From the NCBI GenBank assembly GCA_964404745.1, contig CAYOLG010000023.1, positions 1 through 64,000 on the forward strand: 64,000 bases of DNA, in the 5' to 3' direction. Shown piece by piece: positions 17,956 through 27,842 of the stretch. The notes under the pieces were generated by a model that saw nothing but the letters and a program-made list of their open reading frames with translations, was not told where the DNA came from and ran no database searches. Numbering within the stretch: the first letter of the stretch is position 1; every line of letters begins with the position of its first letter. The position numbers were made by a program, and so were the translations under genes. Origin of the DNA: Pelagisphaera sp964404745 (GTDB lineage: Bacteria > Verrucomicrobiota > Verrucomicrobiia > Opitutales > Opitutaceae).

Positions 17956-19386
17956 CTAGTCTCCTTCGTACTCAGGATTTGGACGCATGGGATCTGCTCC
18001 TACATCCTCTCGCCAGCGTTCCAATTCCGCATAAAGCTCTTGGGCAATCTCTGGCTGCTTTTTTGCCAGATTGGCCGTTTCACCTAAATCGGATTCCAAA
18101 TTATACAACTCCAACCCACCCGTATCCAGAACTTCGATCAATTTCCACTTTCCCTTGCGTATCACGCTAGCAGGAAAACTCTGGGGATGGCGATTGTAAT
18201 GGGGATAATGCCAAAAAATCGCCTCCCGGTCCAACCCACCCTCGCCTTTCAGTAAAGGAGTCAAATCCACGCCATCCCGATGCTGCGCTGGGCGCATAGG
18301 ATTGCCTGTGGCAGCTAGGATTGTCGGATAATAATCCATACTGCTTACCAGTTCATCCGAAACCGAACCCGGAGCTATGGCCCCGGGCCACTTGAATATC
18401 ACGGGCACCCGCAAGCCACCTTCATAGTTCGATCCTTTGTTCGCTCGCAACGGGGCATTATTAGTCGCCCTGGCAAATCCGCCATTGTCGCTGGTGAATA
18501 TCACCATGGTACGATCCGAGAGCTTTAGTTCCTCGAGCGTTCCCACGATTCGGCCCACGCTATCATCTATGCTTTCCACCATGGCCGCATAGCGAGGATC
18601 CCCCTGCCTCTCCTCTTCGGATACGCGTTCATAGCGTTCCACCTTCTCGGGCTTGCCTTGCAAAGGCGTGTGCACGCCGTAGTGAGACATCATCAGAAAG
18701 AAAGGTTCATCCGCCTTAGCCCGAATGAATTTTTCGCCCTCTTCTGCGATGCGATCGATAAGGTAGTCGCCCTCCTGCCCTTCCAGAATTTGATCCCGCT
18801 TCGAATACATGTCCGGAGTCGTGGGGATCAGCCACTTGCCTTCGTAGGGATACCAATAGGATCCCGGCGCTCCATAGTCTCGTCCGCCGACATTCAAATC
18901 GAATCCCTGATGCTCTGGAAAATAGTAAGGCTGCGGCCCCAAATGCCACTTGCCCATGAAGGCGGTTGCATACCCCGCATCCCGCAAGGCTTCTGCGATA
19001 GTGATTTCCTCGAGGGGCATGGCCTGAATGTAGCGAGCTTCTCGAAGACGATGCTTCTTGGCATCCCATCGGCCCGATGGCAGCCATTGAGTCATGAGCA
19101 ATCGGGCCGGATATTTTCCAGTCATTATGGCAGCCCGTGTAGGAGTACATACGTTGCAGGCCGCATATCCGTTGGTGAAACGCATACCGTCCGCAGCTAG
19201 CCGATCGATGTGCGGTGTCTTGTAGTAGTCGCTACCGTTGGCGCCAATGTCCTTCCAACCCAGGTCGTCTATGAGGTAAAAGACGACGTTGAGCGGCTTG
19301 TCGTTGGCAGCAAACAAGGAGATGGCGCCCGACCAGAGCAGGAGAAGGATGGCAAGCAATTTGGGTGTCGGAGTAATGTTGGGCAT
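17956..19386 (-). CDS. Secreted arylsulfatase (type I)
   Basis: 476-residue S1 sulfatase with a Sec signal peptide (LLLLWSGAISLFAA). The formylglycine motif is C80-T-P-T-R84 (NVCTPTRAAIMTGKYPAR). Metal and active-site blocks: YLIDDLGWKD, GKWHLG, FTSDNGGFA. It is divergent from a GntR/LacI-type regulator 154 bp away, which may control it. Confidence 0.92.
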   Translation of the reverse strand: MPNITPTPKLLAILLLLWSGAISLFAANDKPLNVVFYLIDDLGWKDIGANGSDYYKTPHIDRLAADGMRFTNGYAACNVCTPTRAAIMTGKYPARLLMTQWLPSGRWDAKKHRLREARYIQAMPLEEITIAEALRDAGYATAFMGKWHLGPQPYYFPEHQGFDLNVGGRDYGAPGSYWYPYEGKWLIPTTPDMYSKRDQILEGQEGDYLIDRIAEEGEKFIRAKADEPFFLMMSHYGVHTPLQGKPEKVERYERVSEEERQGDPRYAAMVESIDDSVGRIVGTLEELKLSDRTMVIFTSDNGGFARATNNAPLRANKGSNYEGGLRVPVIFKWPGAIAPGSVSDELVSSMDYYPTILAATGNPMRPAQHRDGVDLTPLLKGEGGLDREAIFWHYPHYNRHPQSFPASVIRKGKWKLIEVLDTGGLELYNLESDLGETANLAKKQPEIAQELYAELERWREDVGADPMRPNPEYEGD

Positions 19387-19540
19387 TTTTCGATTTCCTA
19401 ACGCCCAATCGGCTGGGGCGACATCCTAAAAGTAGGCGCAGCGTTTTTGATTTCAGGCGAGATTACCTTGTACTATGAATATACCAATTGTTGCCAATCA
19501 CCAAGTACTACGATATTTTGCTTTCTTTTCTGATTTTCCA

Positions 19541-20623
19541 ATGCCAATTGCCCGACATCTCCTCCGCAACGACGTTTTGGCCGCTATCAAATCGGGAATC
19601 GCCTCCGGGGCTTGGACGGATAATCTGCCTAGCGAGAGACAGCTAACCGAGCGCTATCAGGTCAGCCGAGGCACCCTGAGGTATGCCCTGAAAAATTTGC
19701 AGGAAGCAGGCATTATTCGAGCGGTTGCGGGATCGGGCTATGTCATTGAAAAAAGGTTGCAGGTTGAGCCGAGCGCCAGCGACGGAATTTCTATCGGCAT
19801 CCTCATTGGGACGCCCTATCGAAATCGCGGCTCGCAGGACGGAGCATGGATATCCACGCTTCAGCAACGAGTGGCTAAACGCCAATGGCATGTGCACATC
19901 CATGATGGCATTCCGGAAATCAAACGCTCCCCTAAAATCGGCTTAAAAAAGCTGTTTCGGGCTACCCAGCACAGCTGCTGGGCCTTGATTCGCTGTTCCC
20001 ATGAAGCCCAGTCCATTTTCCAAAGCGAAGGCGTTCCCGCTATCGTATGCGGCACGCCCTTCCCGGGAATCGATCTGCCCAGTATAGATATCAATTTCCG
20101 AGCGACTGGTCGTCATGCGGCGGGTGTATTAGCAGCCAAAGGACATCGACGAATAGGTTTCGTGGGGCGGCGAAACGGGTTTCCGGGGGACGAGGAGCTT
20201 TTCGAAGGTTTCAAGGAAGGCCTCGCCGCTAGCCCATCAGGCCCAAGCTTAAAAAAGATTCGCTACGGAAACCAAATTACCGACTTTGGTCCGATTCTCG
20301 AGCAGACCACTCAGACGAAGGATCCCATAACCGGCATTTTCATAGATTGCCCCTTCCGCTACCTCGCCCTTTTTACTCAAGCGATCAAAGCTGGAATTCG
20401 AGTGCCCGAAGACCTGTCTCTAATCTCCCGATACGACAGCGATTTTTTGGGCTTCCTCACTCCCGAACCAGCACGCTATCAATATGATCCCAAGAAGATG
20501 GCCCACAAAATTCACTCGGAGTTGGAATCCAGGATACAAGGCGATGTTTTGAAGTCTAAACGCTCGCTCGTATTGCCCGACTACCAGCCCGGAGCTAGCG
20601 TTGGCAAGGCGCCGGGCTATTAA
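19541..20623 (+). CDS. GntR-type HTH with LacI-type sensor domain
   Basis: 360-residue hybrid regulator. The N-terminal 70 residues form a GntR winged helix (LPSERQLTERYQVSRGTLRYALKNLQEAG); the rest is a periplasmic-binding-protein-like sensor as in LacI/GalR proteins (LAAKGHRRIGFVGRR, DLSLISRYD). It probably senses a sugar or sugar acid. An ATG at 19475 would add 22 residues that do not resemble the family, so 19541 is preferred; neither start has a clear Shine-Dalgarno. It lies between a divergent sulfatase and a convergent aldolase gene. Confidence 0.85.
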   Translation: MPIARHLLRNDVLAAIKSGIASGAWTDNLPSERQLTERYQVSRGTLRYALKNLQEAGIIRAVAGSGYVIEKRLQVEPSASDGISIGILIGTPYRNRGSQDGAWISTLQQRVAKRQWHVHIHDGIPEIKRSPKIGLKKLFRATQHSCWALIRCSHEAQSIFQSEGVPAIVCGTPFPGIDLPSIDINFRATGRHAAGVLAAKGHRRIGFVGRRNGFPGDEELFEGFKEGLAASPSGPSLKKIRYGNQITDFGPILEQTTQTKDPITGIFIDCPFRYLALFTQAIKAGIRVPEDLSLISRYDSDFLGFLTPEPARYQYDPKKMAHKIHSELESRIQGDVLKSKRSLVLPDYQPGASVGKAPGY

Positions 20624-20630
20624 CCAACGC

Positions 20631-21404
20631 TCATCCTTTCAAATCGGCCATTTCCGAGAGGGCCTTTTCAAACGCTCCCCGGTAATATAAGATGTCCGCT
20701 CCGTAAACAAGCAGCTTAGCGCCGGCATCGCGCATGATTTCAGCATGTTCGTGGTCGAAAACGAGGGTTCCGAAAAGCTTGCCGGCAGCGATTGTCGCGT
20801 CAGCCGTTTTGCGAGCCGCTTCAATGGTACTGTCACTCTTAATCTGACCCGGCGTTCCCGTTAACGCTGAGTAGTCGCCAGGGCCAAAAAACACTCCATC
20901 GATGCCATCTACAGCAGCGATAGCGTCCGCGTTTTCGACGGCCCTTGGGGATTCGACTTGGGCTAGTAGCCAGGTCTGCTCATTGGCATCACGCGTGTAC
21001 CCGTCTGCTGGGTATTGTCCATAATTGTTGTCAGCGCTCCCGCCATCAAAGCCGCGCTCGCCTATCGGATGGAATTTGGCCCAACGCACGACTTCTTTCG
21101 CCTCTTCAGCAGATTCGCAGCGCGGGTACATGATGCCAGACGCCCCCGCCTCGAGCAATCGACCCATGCGCATATACTCCCAGCGAGCAGGACGAGCCAG
21201 CACGTCGACATTTCCTACGCGGGTCGCCCGAGCCAGAGATGAAAACCTCTCCAAACTCTTGTCCGAATGCTCCAAATCGTACCAAAGAAAGTCGAACCCC
21301 ATCTGGCTCAAGACTTCGGAGTGAACCGGATCGATAGACTTTACCAAGGTTCCCAAGGCCATGCGCCCTTCCTTCCAGACGGATTTTACTTTGCTTGTCC
21401 TCAT
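20631..21404 (-). CDS. HpcH/HpaI-family aldolase
   Basis: 257-residue class II aldolase that would split a 2-keto-3-deoxy sugar acid or similar to pyruvate plus an aldehyde. Visible blocks: WYDLEHSDKS with the base-binding His, QVESPRAVENADAI with the metal-binding Glu, and FFGPGDYSALTG with the metal-binding Asp. The frame extends to a TTG at 21449; ATG 21404 gives a normal family length. It ends 7 bp from the convergent regulator gene. Likely role: the last step of a deoxy-sugar or uronate pathway. Confidence 0.85.
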   Translation of the reverse strand: MRTSKVKSVWKEGRMALGTLVKSIDPVHSEVLSQMGFDFLWYDLEHSDKSLERFSSLARATRVGNVDVLARPARWEYMRMGRLLEAGASGIMYPRCESAEEAKEVVRWAKFHPIGERGFDGGSADNNYGQYPADGYTRDANEQTWLLAQVESPRAVENADAIAAVDGIDGVFFGPGDYSALTGTPGQIKSDSTIEAARKTADATIAAGKLFGTLVFDHEHAEIMRDAGAKLLVYGADILYYRGAFEKALSEMADLKG

Positions 21405-21599
21405 AAGACCGTGGAATCCTCGGACGTGAGGCACCCTATTGGAAGACAATTATTTGGTCCAGTGAAAGTACAGGAAATATTCTCCCTCGCAGGTAGCCAA
21501 GCGATAGCGACATCGCCCGTTAATTCACGCTAAACATAGAGCCAGTCATGAATCTGAAATTCTTGCGATCCTGGCGAATATGACTACAACCGCTTTCGC

Positions 21600-22611
21600 A
21601 TGTGTCCTGAATACAAGGACTATTACCAAACTCTGGGCGTCGAAAAGTCCTCGACTCAAGAGGAGATCAAGAAGGCCTTCAGGAAACTCGCTCGGCAGAA
21701 TCATCCAGACAAAGTTCGGGAGGAGGGAAAACGAGCCGAGTCCGAGGATAAGATGAGAGAGATCAACGAGGCCTAAGAAGTGCTGGGCGATCCCGCAAAG
21801 CGGATGAAATACGACGAGCTATGGGCTAATTGGCAACAAGCTACTGCAACGGGCGGATCGCAGGGCTGGGGAGACGAATATCGGTCGTACCATGGGGCCG
21901 GACCGGGTGGAGGCAGCTACGAGTTGCATTTCGGCGGCACAGGCTTCAGCGACTTCTTCGAGCAGTATTTTGGCGGCTAAGACGGTGGATTCGATTTTCG
22001 AAGCGGGCCGGGAGGGCCATTCGCCCGGGAAAGCTCGGTAGCCTACGCTAAACAAGGCCACGATCTCGGGGCCGAGATCATGGTAACGCTCTACGAAGTG
22101 AGTAAGGCGACCACGCAGAGAATCTCCTTTACGAAGGTCGATCCCCTATCAGGGAAAGAGAGCTCGCATGCCTATAATGTCCGCATTCCCCCCCCCGGGC
22201 GTGCGCGAGAGCCAGCGCTTGCGTGTTACCGGGCAGGGCGGCGCTGGCGTGGGCGGCGGCCCCGCAGGCGATTTGTTTCTGCGAGTGCACTACGCCAAGC
22301 ATCCTGAGTTCAGGGTGAAAGGCAGCGATCTCTAGTACGAACTGCCCTTGACTCCTTGGGAAGCCGTGCTCGGCACGAAGGTCAAAATTCCCACCTTGAA
22401 AAGCGCCGTCGCCCTAGCCATCCGAGCGGGAACGCAGAGCGGCCAACAACAGCGCCTTCGGGGAATGGGACTCCCCTCGAAAAATGGATCAGCGGGCGAT
22501 CTCTATGTAGAGATCGTCATGAAAGTCCCGGAAAACGTTCCCGAGAAAGAAAAGCGCCTCTGGGAGGAATTGCAGAAATCATCCACCTTTAACCCACGCA
22601 ACGCCCCATGA
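21600..22611 (+). pseudogene. cbpA: cbpA/DnaJ-like co-chaperone with three in-frame stops and one frameshift
   Basis: The translation starts CPEYKDYYQTLGV with a J-domain (HPD in RQNHPDK) and continues through a Gly-rich linker to the DnaJ C-terminal domain (PLTPWEAVLGTKVKIPTL). It is broken by TAA at 21774-21776 (NEA*EVLGD, normally Tyr), TAA at 21978-21980 (FGG*DGGF) and TAG at 22333-22335 (SDL*YELPL, often Tyr in the family). A C9 run at 22188-22196 shifts the frame by one base; C8 would restore it. Otherwise the sequence stays well conserved, so the damage is recent or is an assembly artefact. cbpM overlaps its stop by 4 bp. Confidence 0.85.
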
Positions 22612-22925
22612 CGGAACGACGCATCACAAATGCCCGCCACTACCGCCAAGCCAGCGATCCTATCGACCATGAGATGCTAGCGAACTACGCAGGCGTCAGT
22701 GCGCGAGACCTCATGAAATACTGCAATGAAGGACTGATCCAGCCCATCAAACCCATAGGGCGGTATGGGATCTATTTCGAGGAAGAAGCCATTTATCTCG
22801 TACGTCAGGCCGAGCAAATCCGTAAGGACTATGCCGCCAACCTTCGGGCTGCAGCCACCATGTTGCGAATGAAACGGGAGATCGAAAAGCTCCGCCGCGA
22901 AATCAAGTTTCACAGGGAATTATGA
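22608..22925 (+). CDS. cbpM: Chaperone modulator CbpM
   Basis: 105 residues, MerR-like helix-turn-helix followed by a coiled tail. The family inhibits or modulates the DnaJ homologue CbpA. The ATG overlaps the cbpA stop in an ATGA, the usual cbpA-cbpM layout. The frame is intact although its partner upstream is broken, so either cbpA damage is very recent or CbpM has another job. Confidence 0.85.
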   Translation: MTERRITNARHYRQASDPIDHEMLANYAGVSARDLMKYCNEGLIQPIKPIGRYGIYFEEEAIYLVRQAEQIRKDYAANLRAAATMLRMKREIEKLRREIKFHREL

Positions 22926-22994
22926 AAGGCCCTTCACACACATTGATCATTGCGAACAATGCTCGGGAAACCTCCTCCTCGAGCCCCAGAACTG

Positions 22995-23034
22995 CCGCCA
23001 CTCTTTTCGGTAACGTTACCGAAAAGAGTGGCGG
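22995..23034. terminator. 40-bp perfect palindrome between convergent genes
   Basis: Two 20-bp arms meet with no spacer; the centre is TTTCGGTAACGTTACCGAAA and the outer parts are CGCCACTC/GAGTGGCG. It sits between cbpM (+) and the BNR-4 gene (-), so as RNA it could terminate both. The same 20-bp core recurs at 32478-32497, which a plain terminator would not explain. Confidence 0.65.
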
Positions 23035-23055
23035 GGACAATCGCTTGAGGAATCT

Positions 23056-24549
23056 CTATTTGCCATCCCCAAACAATGATCGAATAAACCGGGAATACAA
23101 TCTTCCTAACAACCGCGGTTTCACGAATTCCGCATCCATTTTGTAAGGCAGTTCGTAGACTTTAGTGCCATCGGAATTGCTGAAATAGAGAATGGATTCG
23201 GAGAAGCTCGTGGGATCGCCGTCTGCCCAGAAAACGTAAAACGGATCCTTGGCATTGACTGGCCGACGAGCGTAATTGTGGTTGCGCGGGCTCTTCCTGG
23301 TGATCTGGTTTTCTCGCTTCCAGGTAGCTCCCTTGTCTCGGCTGACCCACCGAACCATTTCCCCGCCAGCTTGGTGAACTTGAGGGCCAGGATCGGTAGG
23401 CCCGATAACTACCCATTGAGAGTCTTCGATATAAAGACTGCCCATATCGTAATTGTGATCGGAAATGCAAACTTGGTCGGTTTTCCAACCTCGACCATCC
23501 CATCGAGTCACCAACCATTCGCGCGGACCGTTATCCGGGCCCGGTTCGTGCCCATCACTAACAATGTATAAGCAAATTGGATATCCGTTTTCATCGAAAT
23601 TCAGATCCTTCAAGTAGACGTTTTTCCTCTGGCTAGCATAATCGATGACCCGCGCTCCACAATCCACTTTTGTCAAAGGAAGCTCCAGGGGTTGCCCATC
23701 CGCGGTCGTCCAGGTTTCGCCGCGATCCTTGGACTGGGCATAATAGAGATCGGTTCGCTGGTCAACGACTCCGTTCGGATGCCGATTAAAGAAGGTGCAA
23801 ACCAGACCTTCTCTCTGGTCGCTGACTTGATAATGGCCACTCTTAGTCGCCCCCGGCTCGACGATACCCGCCAGCTTGCGATCCTCGCTCCAAGCGAAAC
23901 CATCGTCACTAGTTTCGAAATACAATTCGCGCACGCCCGTGTACTTGGTGAAGAAGTGGAAAAAGCCCGCGTTCTCGTCCCAAACCGGTTGCGGATAGGT
24001 CAGTTCCTCTTCCGTTACGCGAGAAAAGGAGTCGATATTGTAGGGCTTGTCGCTCCGATACTTGAAACCGGGGCGATGCCGAGCCCGTCCGCTGACGAAT
24101 ACCCACAAGTAGCCATCGCCATCAATAGCCAGACTGGGGTCGTCATGGGGGTCATTCACTTCAAGTTTGTCGACGACCACGCGCGGCTGCGGGACCCTGT
24201 GGGTCTTGTGATCATAATAGCCAATCATGCACAGCAGGCGCTTCTGTTCCTTGTCCGGCGTGCCACCGTAGACGAAAAACGTTTTCTCCACCTCGGGAGC
24301 GTAGATAGCCAGTGGTCGATGCTTGGCCGTGTAGGTTCCCAGCCCACCAGAATACTTGTCTCCGTATTCATAAAACTGGCCCAGACTAAACCAAATGCCC
24401 CGATAGCCCGCTATCGTCTGACTATCCAGCGGCTCCTGTCCGCGAACGGAGGCGACGTTGAAAAACCAGGCTAATGCGCCGAAGCAACCTAGTGTGAAAA
24501 TGTCTTTGAAGCGTATCCTGCGAACTGACAATCCGGAACCGTTAATCAT
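23056..24549 (-). CDS. Secreted BNR-4 repeat-containing protein
   Basis: 497 residues, N-terminal signal/anchor (FGALAWFFNVASVRG), then a beta-propeller with Asp-box-like repeats (SDDGFAWSEDR, SKDRGETWT, SRDKGATWKR) typical of the BNR_4 family. Such proteins occur in polysaccharide-utilisation loci, some as glycoside hydrolases or lyases. The domain starts IAGYRGIWFSLGQ. It is isolated between the cbp genes and the IS4 remnant. Confidence 0.85.
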   Translation of the reverse strand: MINGSGLSVRRIRFKDIFTLGCFGALAWFFNVASVRGQEPLDSQTIAGYRGIWFSLGQFYEYGDKYSGGLGTYTAKHRPLAIYAPEVEKTFFVYGGTPDKEQKRLLCMIGYYDHKTHRVPQPRVVVDKLEVNDPHDDPSLAIDGDGYLWVFVSGRARHRPGFKYRSDKPYNIDSFSRVTEEELTYPQPVWDENAGFFHFFTKYTGVRELYFETSDDGFAWSEDRKLAGIVEPGATKSGHYQVSDQREGLVCTFFNRHPNGVVDQRTDLYYAQSKDRGETWTTADGQPLELPLTKVDCGARVIDYASQRKNVYLKDLNFDENGYPICLYIVSDGHEPGPDNGPREWLVTRWDGRGWKTDQVCISDHNYDMGSLYIEDSQWVVIGPTDPGPQVHQAGGEMVRWVSRDKGATWKRENQITRKSPRNHNYARRPVNAKDPFYVFWADGDPTSFSESILYFSNSDGTKVYELPYKMDAEFVKPRLLGRLYSRFIRSLFGDGK

Positions 24550-24640
24550 GTCTCAAACAAAGTCGACCTTTCTAAGTCCCACCGCAACTAGAGATGCACT
24601 CTCACCCGGTATTATACCATCTTGAATCACTAGCGTAAAG

Positions 24641-25805
24641 TTAGAACCCATTGAATATCAACTGGTTAGAAATATCAATATTTGATTCTCTTGTATCTTC
24701 TTTCATAAGTAGCTGATGGATAGGATCTTTGGAGAATATATTAACGCTGATCACTTGCAGTATGCGGCTCATGCTTTGATCGATTCGCAGGGTCTTATTG
24801 ATTTTCGAGCCGAAGGCGACACGCGAAGCCATGGCGACCATGAGGTAAACGCTGATCACGATCCAGATCTGGGTCTTCACCGCTTTCTCGCTCAGGCCGA
24901 AGAAAGCTTTTACTCTCAAGTTTTGCTTAACCCACTTGAAGAAGAGCTCGATTTGCCAGCGGGCCTTGTAGATCTTGGCCACGACCAGCACGTCGATCTC
25001 GAAGTTGTTAGTGGCGAAGACCAGAAGCTTTCCTGTCTCCGCATCCAGGAAGCTTATTCGGCGCAGGTCGTGGGGGAAGTGCGTCTTGGTCCTCAGTCCA
25101 TTGAGGCGAATCGTCTGGTCGGACCTCAGGCCGGTGGCCTTGTCCACGGGTCAAGATTGCCGAACGTAGAAGCTCATGTTGGCCTTCGCTCTGGTGACGA
25201 AGGAAGCCTGAGCCCGATGAACGCGAGCCAGCCGATTGAAATCGACGTATCCACGATCCATTACGTAAAAGGCCCCTGCCTCGAAAGCGATCCAGTCCTG
25301 CGGGTCGACTTCGTGGACCTTCCCCTTGGCAATAACCACAAACTCGGGGATGGAGCCGCGCAAGTCGATCATGGCGTGCAGCTTGATCGCGGATTTCCTC
25401 TTCCGGAAGCGGGCCCCGGGAAAGAGACTCATGCACAGGTCTATCGTGGAAGCGTCGATGGCGTAGACGATCTCGTCGATCTCCGCCATGTATCGGTCCG
25501 AGGCGTACAGCTTCCTCGCCTTGCGGACGAGAACCTGGGCGAGCTCGAAATAGACTCGCTAGTCCCTATGCTCGTTGGCATAGGCGAGACTGATTCGGGC
25601 CACCGATCCGCGTATGCTCATCGCGTAGGGCAGAGTGGCCTGGGACTGAAGGCAGGCCTCGACGTCTCGCAGGCTTTCCCTGAAAGTGAGCTGGGCGAAG
25701 GCCATGCAAAGGAACTGGTCTCTCGCAGTGAAGCTCCTGCTCGCTCTTCGCATGGGATAACTGGACACGCTTCATTGAAATTGCTTTCTGTCGATTATGT
25801 CGCAA
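24641..25805 (-). mobile_element. Decayed IS4-family transposase (DUF4372 type), three nonsense codons
   Basis: One minus-strand frame encodes an IS4-family DDE transposase: ARDQFLCMAFAQLTFRESLRD (DUF4372-like N-terminus), YAIDASTIDL, YVMDRGYVDF, and RWQIELFFKWVKQ with the catalytic Glu. It is interrupted by TGA at 25772-25774, TAG at 25559-25561 (HRD*RVYFEL, normally Trp) and TGA at 25151-25153 (RQS*PVDKATG, normally Arg). About 25 N-terminal residues are missing where the element abuts the phyH pseudogene near 25800. I could not find terminal inverted repeats, so the element is a remnant. Confidence 0.85.
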
Positions 25806-26498
25806 ATTTGAGCTGATCTTGTTGCTGAGGATGTTCACGCGCCGTGTAGTAGGCGTGCAACACGCGGCGCCGAGCGCCCGATTGATTCGTCGTTCCTCCG
25901 TGCCACGTGTGGGCGTTGATCATGATGACTGAGCCAGCCCGGCACCTCCGCGACGATTTCTCCGGGGTGGGTGGCTTCCGGGTCGCTGAGGAAGTCCTCG
26001 GGAGGGCCGGGTTTTCGATTGCTTCCCGGCACCAGCCGTGGGGCCCCGTTGTCCGCCGTGAGATCATCAACGGCCCAAAGCGAATTGCACGATTGGGCGC
26101 CGTCTATGGGTCCTCGTTCGAATTTCCAGTCACTGTGCAGTGGCTCTCCCGCCACCGAGAAGCGCCTCTCGTCGATTGCGGGAAATAATCTTAAAAGGAC
26201 GTCCAAACACGTGGTAACAGCAAGCTAGAATCAGCGGATCACCCCACGCCCTTTCGAAGATCCTGCCCTTGTTGACCAGATTAGCTATTCGATGAACGCC
26301 TGCTTTTTGATGATGCTCTCGAGCCGCGTTCTCACCCTCCTCCTCCAAAATCTCATCGAAACGGTCACGCATCGCCACCAAGGTATCCGCGTCCACCATA
26401 TCCGGAAGAATTAAATACCCATCGCGATCCAACGATTCCGCTAAGACGGCGGGGAGATCCTTGAACGGCTCAAGCAAGTTATCAAAAACCGTATTCAT
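25795..26498 (-). pseudogene. Phytanoyl-CoA dioxygenase family protein, two frameshifts
   Basis: An Fe(II)/2-oxoglutarate oxygenase of the PhyH family split over three frames. Frame one gives residues from MNTVFDNLLEPFKD to EALLGGG; a shift near 26145 continues with PLHSDW (the metal-binding HxD) and RLVPGSNRKPGPP; a second shift near 25940 continues with AGSVIMINAHTWHGG (distal His) to the end at 25795. All conserved motifs remain, so inactivation is recent or artefactual. Its 3' end touches the truncated IS4 remnant. Confidence 0.8.
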
Positions 26499-26524
26499 GT
26501 AATCGATATTATCGAAATCTAAAA

Positions 26525-26579
26525 GGCAGGGAGGACCGACAAGCCCTGAGCGATGCCGAAGGGCTCGCTCCTCCCTACC
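26525..26579. repeat. Intergenic hairpin repeat (GGGAGGA...TCCTCCC)
   Basis: Imperfect inverted repeat with arms of about 20 bp, from GGCAGGGAGGACCGA to CGCTCCTCCCTACC. It lies between the phyH pseudogene start and the end of the CoA-transferase gene. Same family as 32417 and 48118. Confidence 0.6.
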
Positions 26580-26630
26580 ATTGACGAAGCGCGTATCTTC
26601 ACCTCGATGGGCATAGCCAGAGCGTCAATC

Positions 26631-27842
26631 TCAAACTTGCAAATCTCTGGCCTCCAGCATCTCGGAAATCTCCGATTCACTAAATCCCAGTTCGGCAGCG
26701 ATTTCTCGGGAATGTTCGCCCAAATCTGGTGGCGGTTGCCGCAAAGTCATAGGCGTATTGTGGAGCCTGATAGGAACCCCCAGCACTTTCAATGAACCCG
26801 CATCTTTGTGATCCATGGTCAGGACCATGTTGTTGGCTTCGATTTGCGGATCGTTTTCAGCATCTTTGAAGTGGTTCACTCTGGCGCACAGCACTCCCTG
26901 GTTTTCCAGCTGCTCCAACCATACATCCGTCGTCTTCTCCTTGAACTTTTCAGCTAAAATCTGGTTCAGTTCCTGGCTATTTTCGATTTGCAGCGTCTCC
27001 GTCTGAAAGCGCGGATCCAGGGAAAGGTCTCCCAATCCCATGGCTGTAGAAATGTCACGCAAGGCATTATCGGAAAACACGGGGGAGATCTCGATCGCCC
27101 CATCTTCAGTCAGAAAAGCTTTGTCGATCGCCGCTTCCGTTCCACCCACGGCAGCCGGCTTATCAATCTTCTCCGCGTTGAGCTCCGAAGCCCCTTCCCA
27201 AGCATGGGCATGGAAGGCTACGCTAAGCAAATCAGTCGTCACCAACTGTCCCTCGCCCGTTTTCTCTCTGTGGTAAAGAGCCATGAGAATGGCGGTGATC
27301 AGGTTCATCCCCGCGCAATAGTCGACGCTGATCCCTCCCGGAATGGGGGCCTTTCCCGGTCCCATGTCTATGAACCATCCACCCTCCGCCCGAGCCATCA
27401 TATCATGCCCCGCTCGACCTCGATCCGCGTATGGTCCCTGGTCGCCCCAGCCACTGCTCCACGCGTAGACAATGGAGGCATTGATCGCTTTAACATCGTC
27501 ATAACCCAAACCGTTTTTCTCCATAACCCCTTTGCGGAAGTTATGGACAACCACATCCGACTCCTCGATCAAACGGCGGATAATCCCCTTCCCGGATTCC
27601 GACTTCAGGTTTACAGCCAGCGAGCGTTTGTTGCGGTTCAAATTGGCGAAGGGCAAAGAAACGCCTTTCACGAACGGCCCCCAAGCCCGACTCCAATCAC
27701 CCGAACCTGGGCGTTCCACTTTGATTACGTCCGCCCCGTAGTCGGCGAGCATCTGGGTTCCCACCGGACCTTGATAAACATGAGAAAAGTCCAGAATTCT
27801 CAATCCGTTCAGAGCGGCTTTCGCTTGTTCAACAACACTCAT
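26631..27842 (-). CDS. CaiB/BaiF-family (family III) CoA-transferase
   Basis: 403 residues. The family moves CoA between an acyl-CoA and a free carboxylic acid. Visible: LDFSHVYQGPVGTQMLADYGADVIKVE at the N-terminus, AGHDMMARAEGG with the catalytic Asp, and GGISVDYCAGM. The start overlaps the enoyl-CoA hydratase stop in ATGA, so the pair is an operon, likely for activation and hydration of an unusual acid such as a carnitine-, bile- or dicarboxylic-type substrate. Confidence 0.9.
   Translation of the reverse strand: MSVVEQAKAALNGLRILDFSHVYQGPVGTQMLADYGADVIKVERPGSGDWSRAWGPFVKGVSLPFANLNRNKRSLAVNLKSESGKGIIRRLIEESDVVVHNFRKGVMEKNGLGYDDVKAINASIVYAWSSGWGDQGPYADRGRAGHDMMARAEGGWFIDMGPGKAPIPGGISVDYCAGMNLITAILMALYHREKTGEGQLVTTDLLSVAFHAHAWEGASELNAEKIDKPAAVGGTEAAIDKAFLTEDGAIEISPVFSDNALRDISTAMGLGDLSLDPRFQTETLQIENSQELNQILAEKFKEKTTDVWLEQLENQGVLCARVNHFKDAENDPQIEANNMVLTMDHKDAGSLKVLGVPIRLHNTPMTLRQPPPDLGEHSREIAAELGFSESEISEMLEARDLQV

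Noticed and set aside
24716..25816. Long + strand open frame of about 366 codons
   Set aside because: It is antisense to the IS4 transposase, whose motifs (YAIDASTIDL, FFKWVKQ) are unmistakable on the minus strand.
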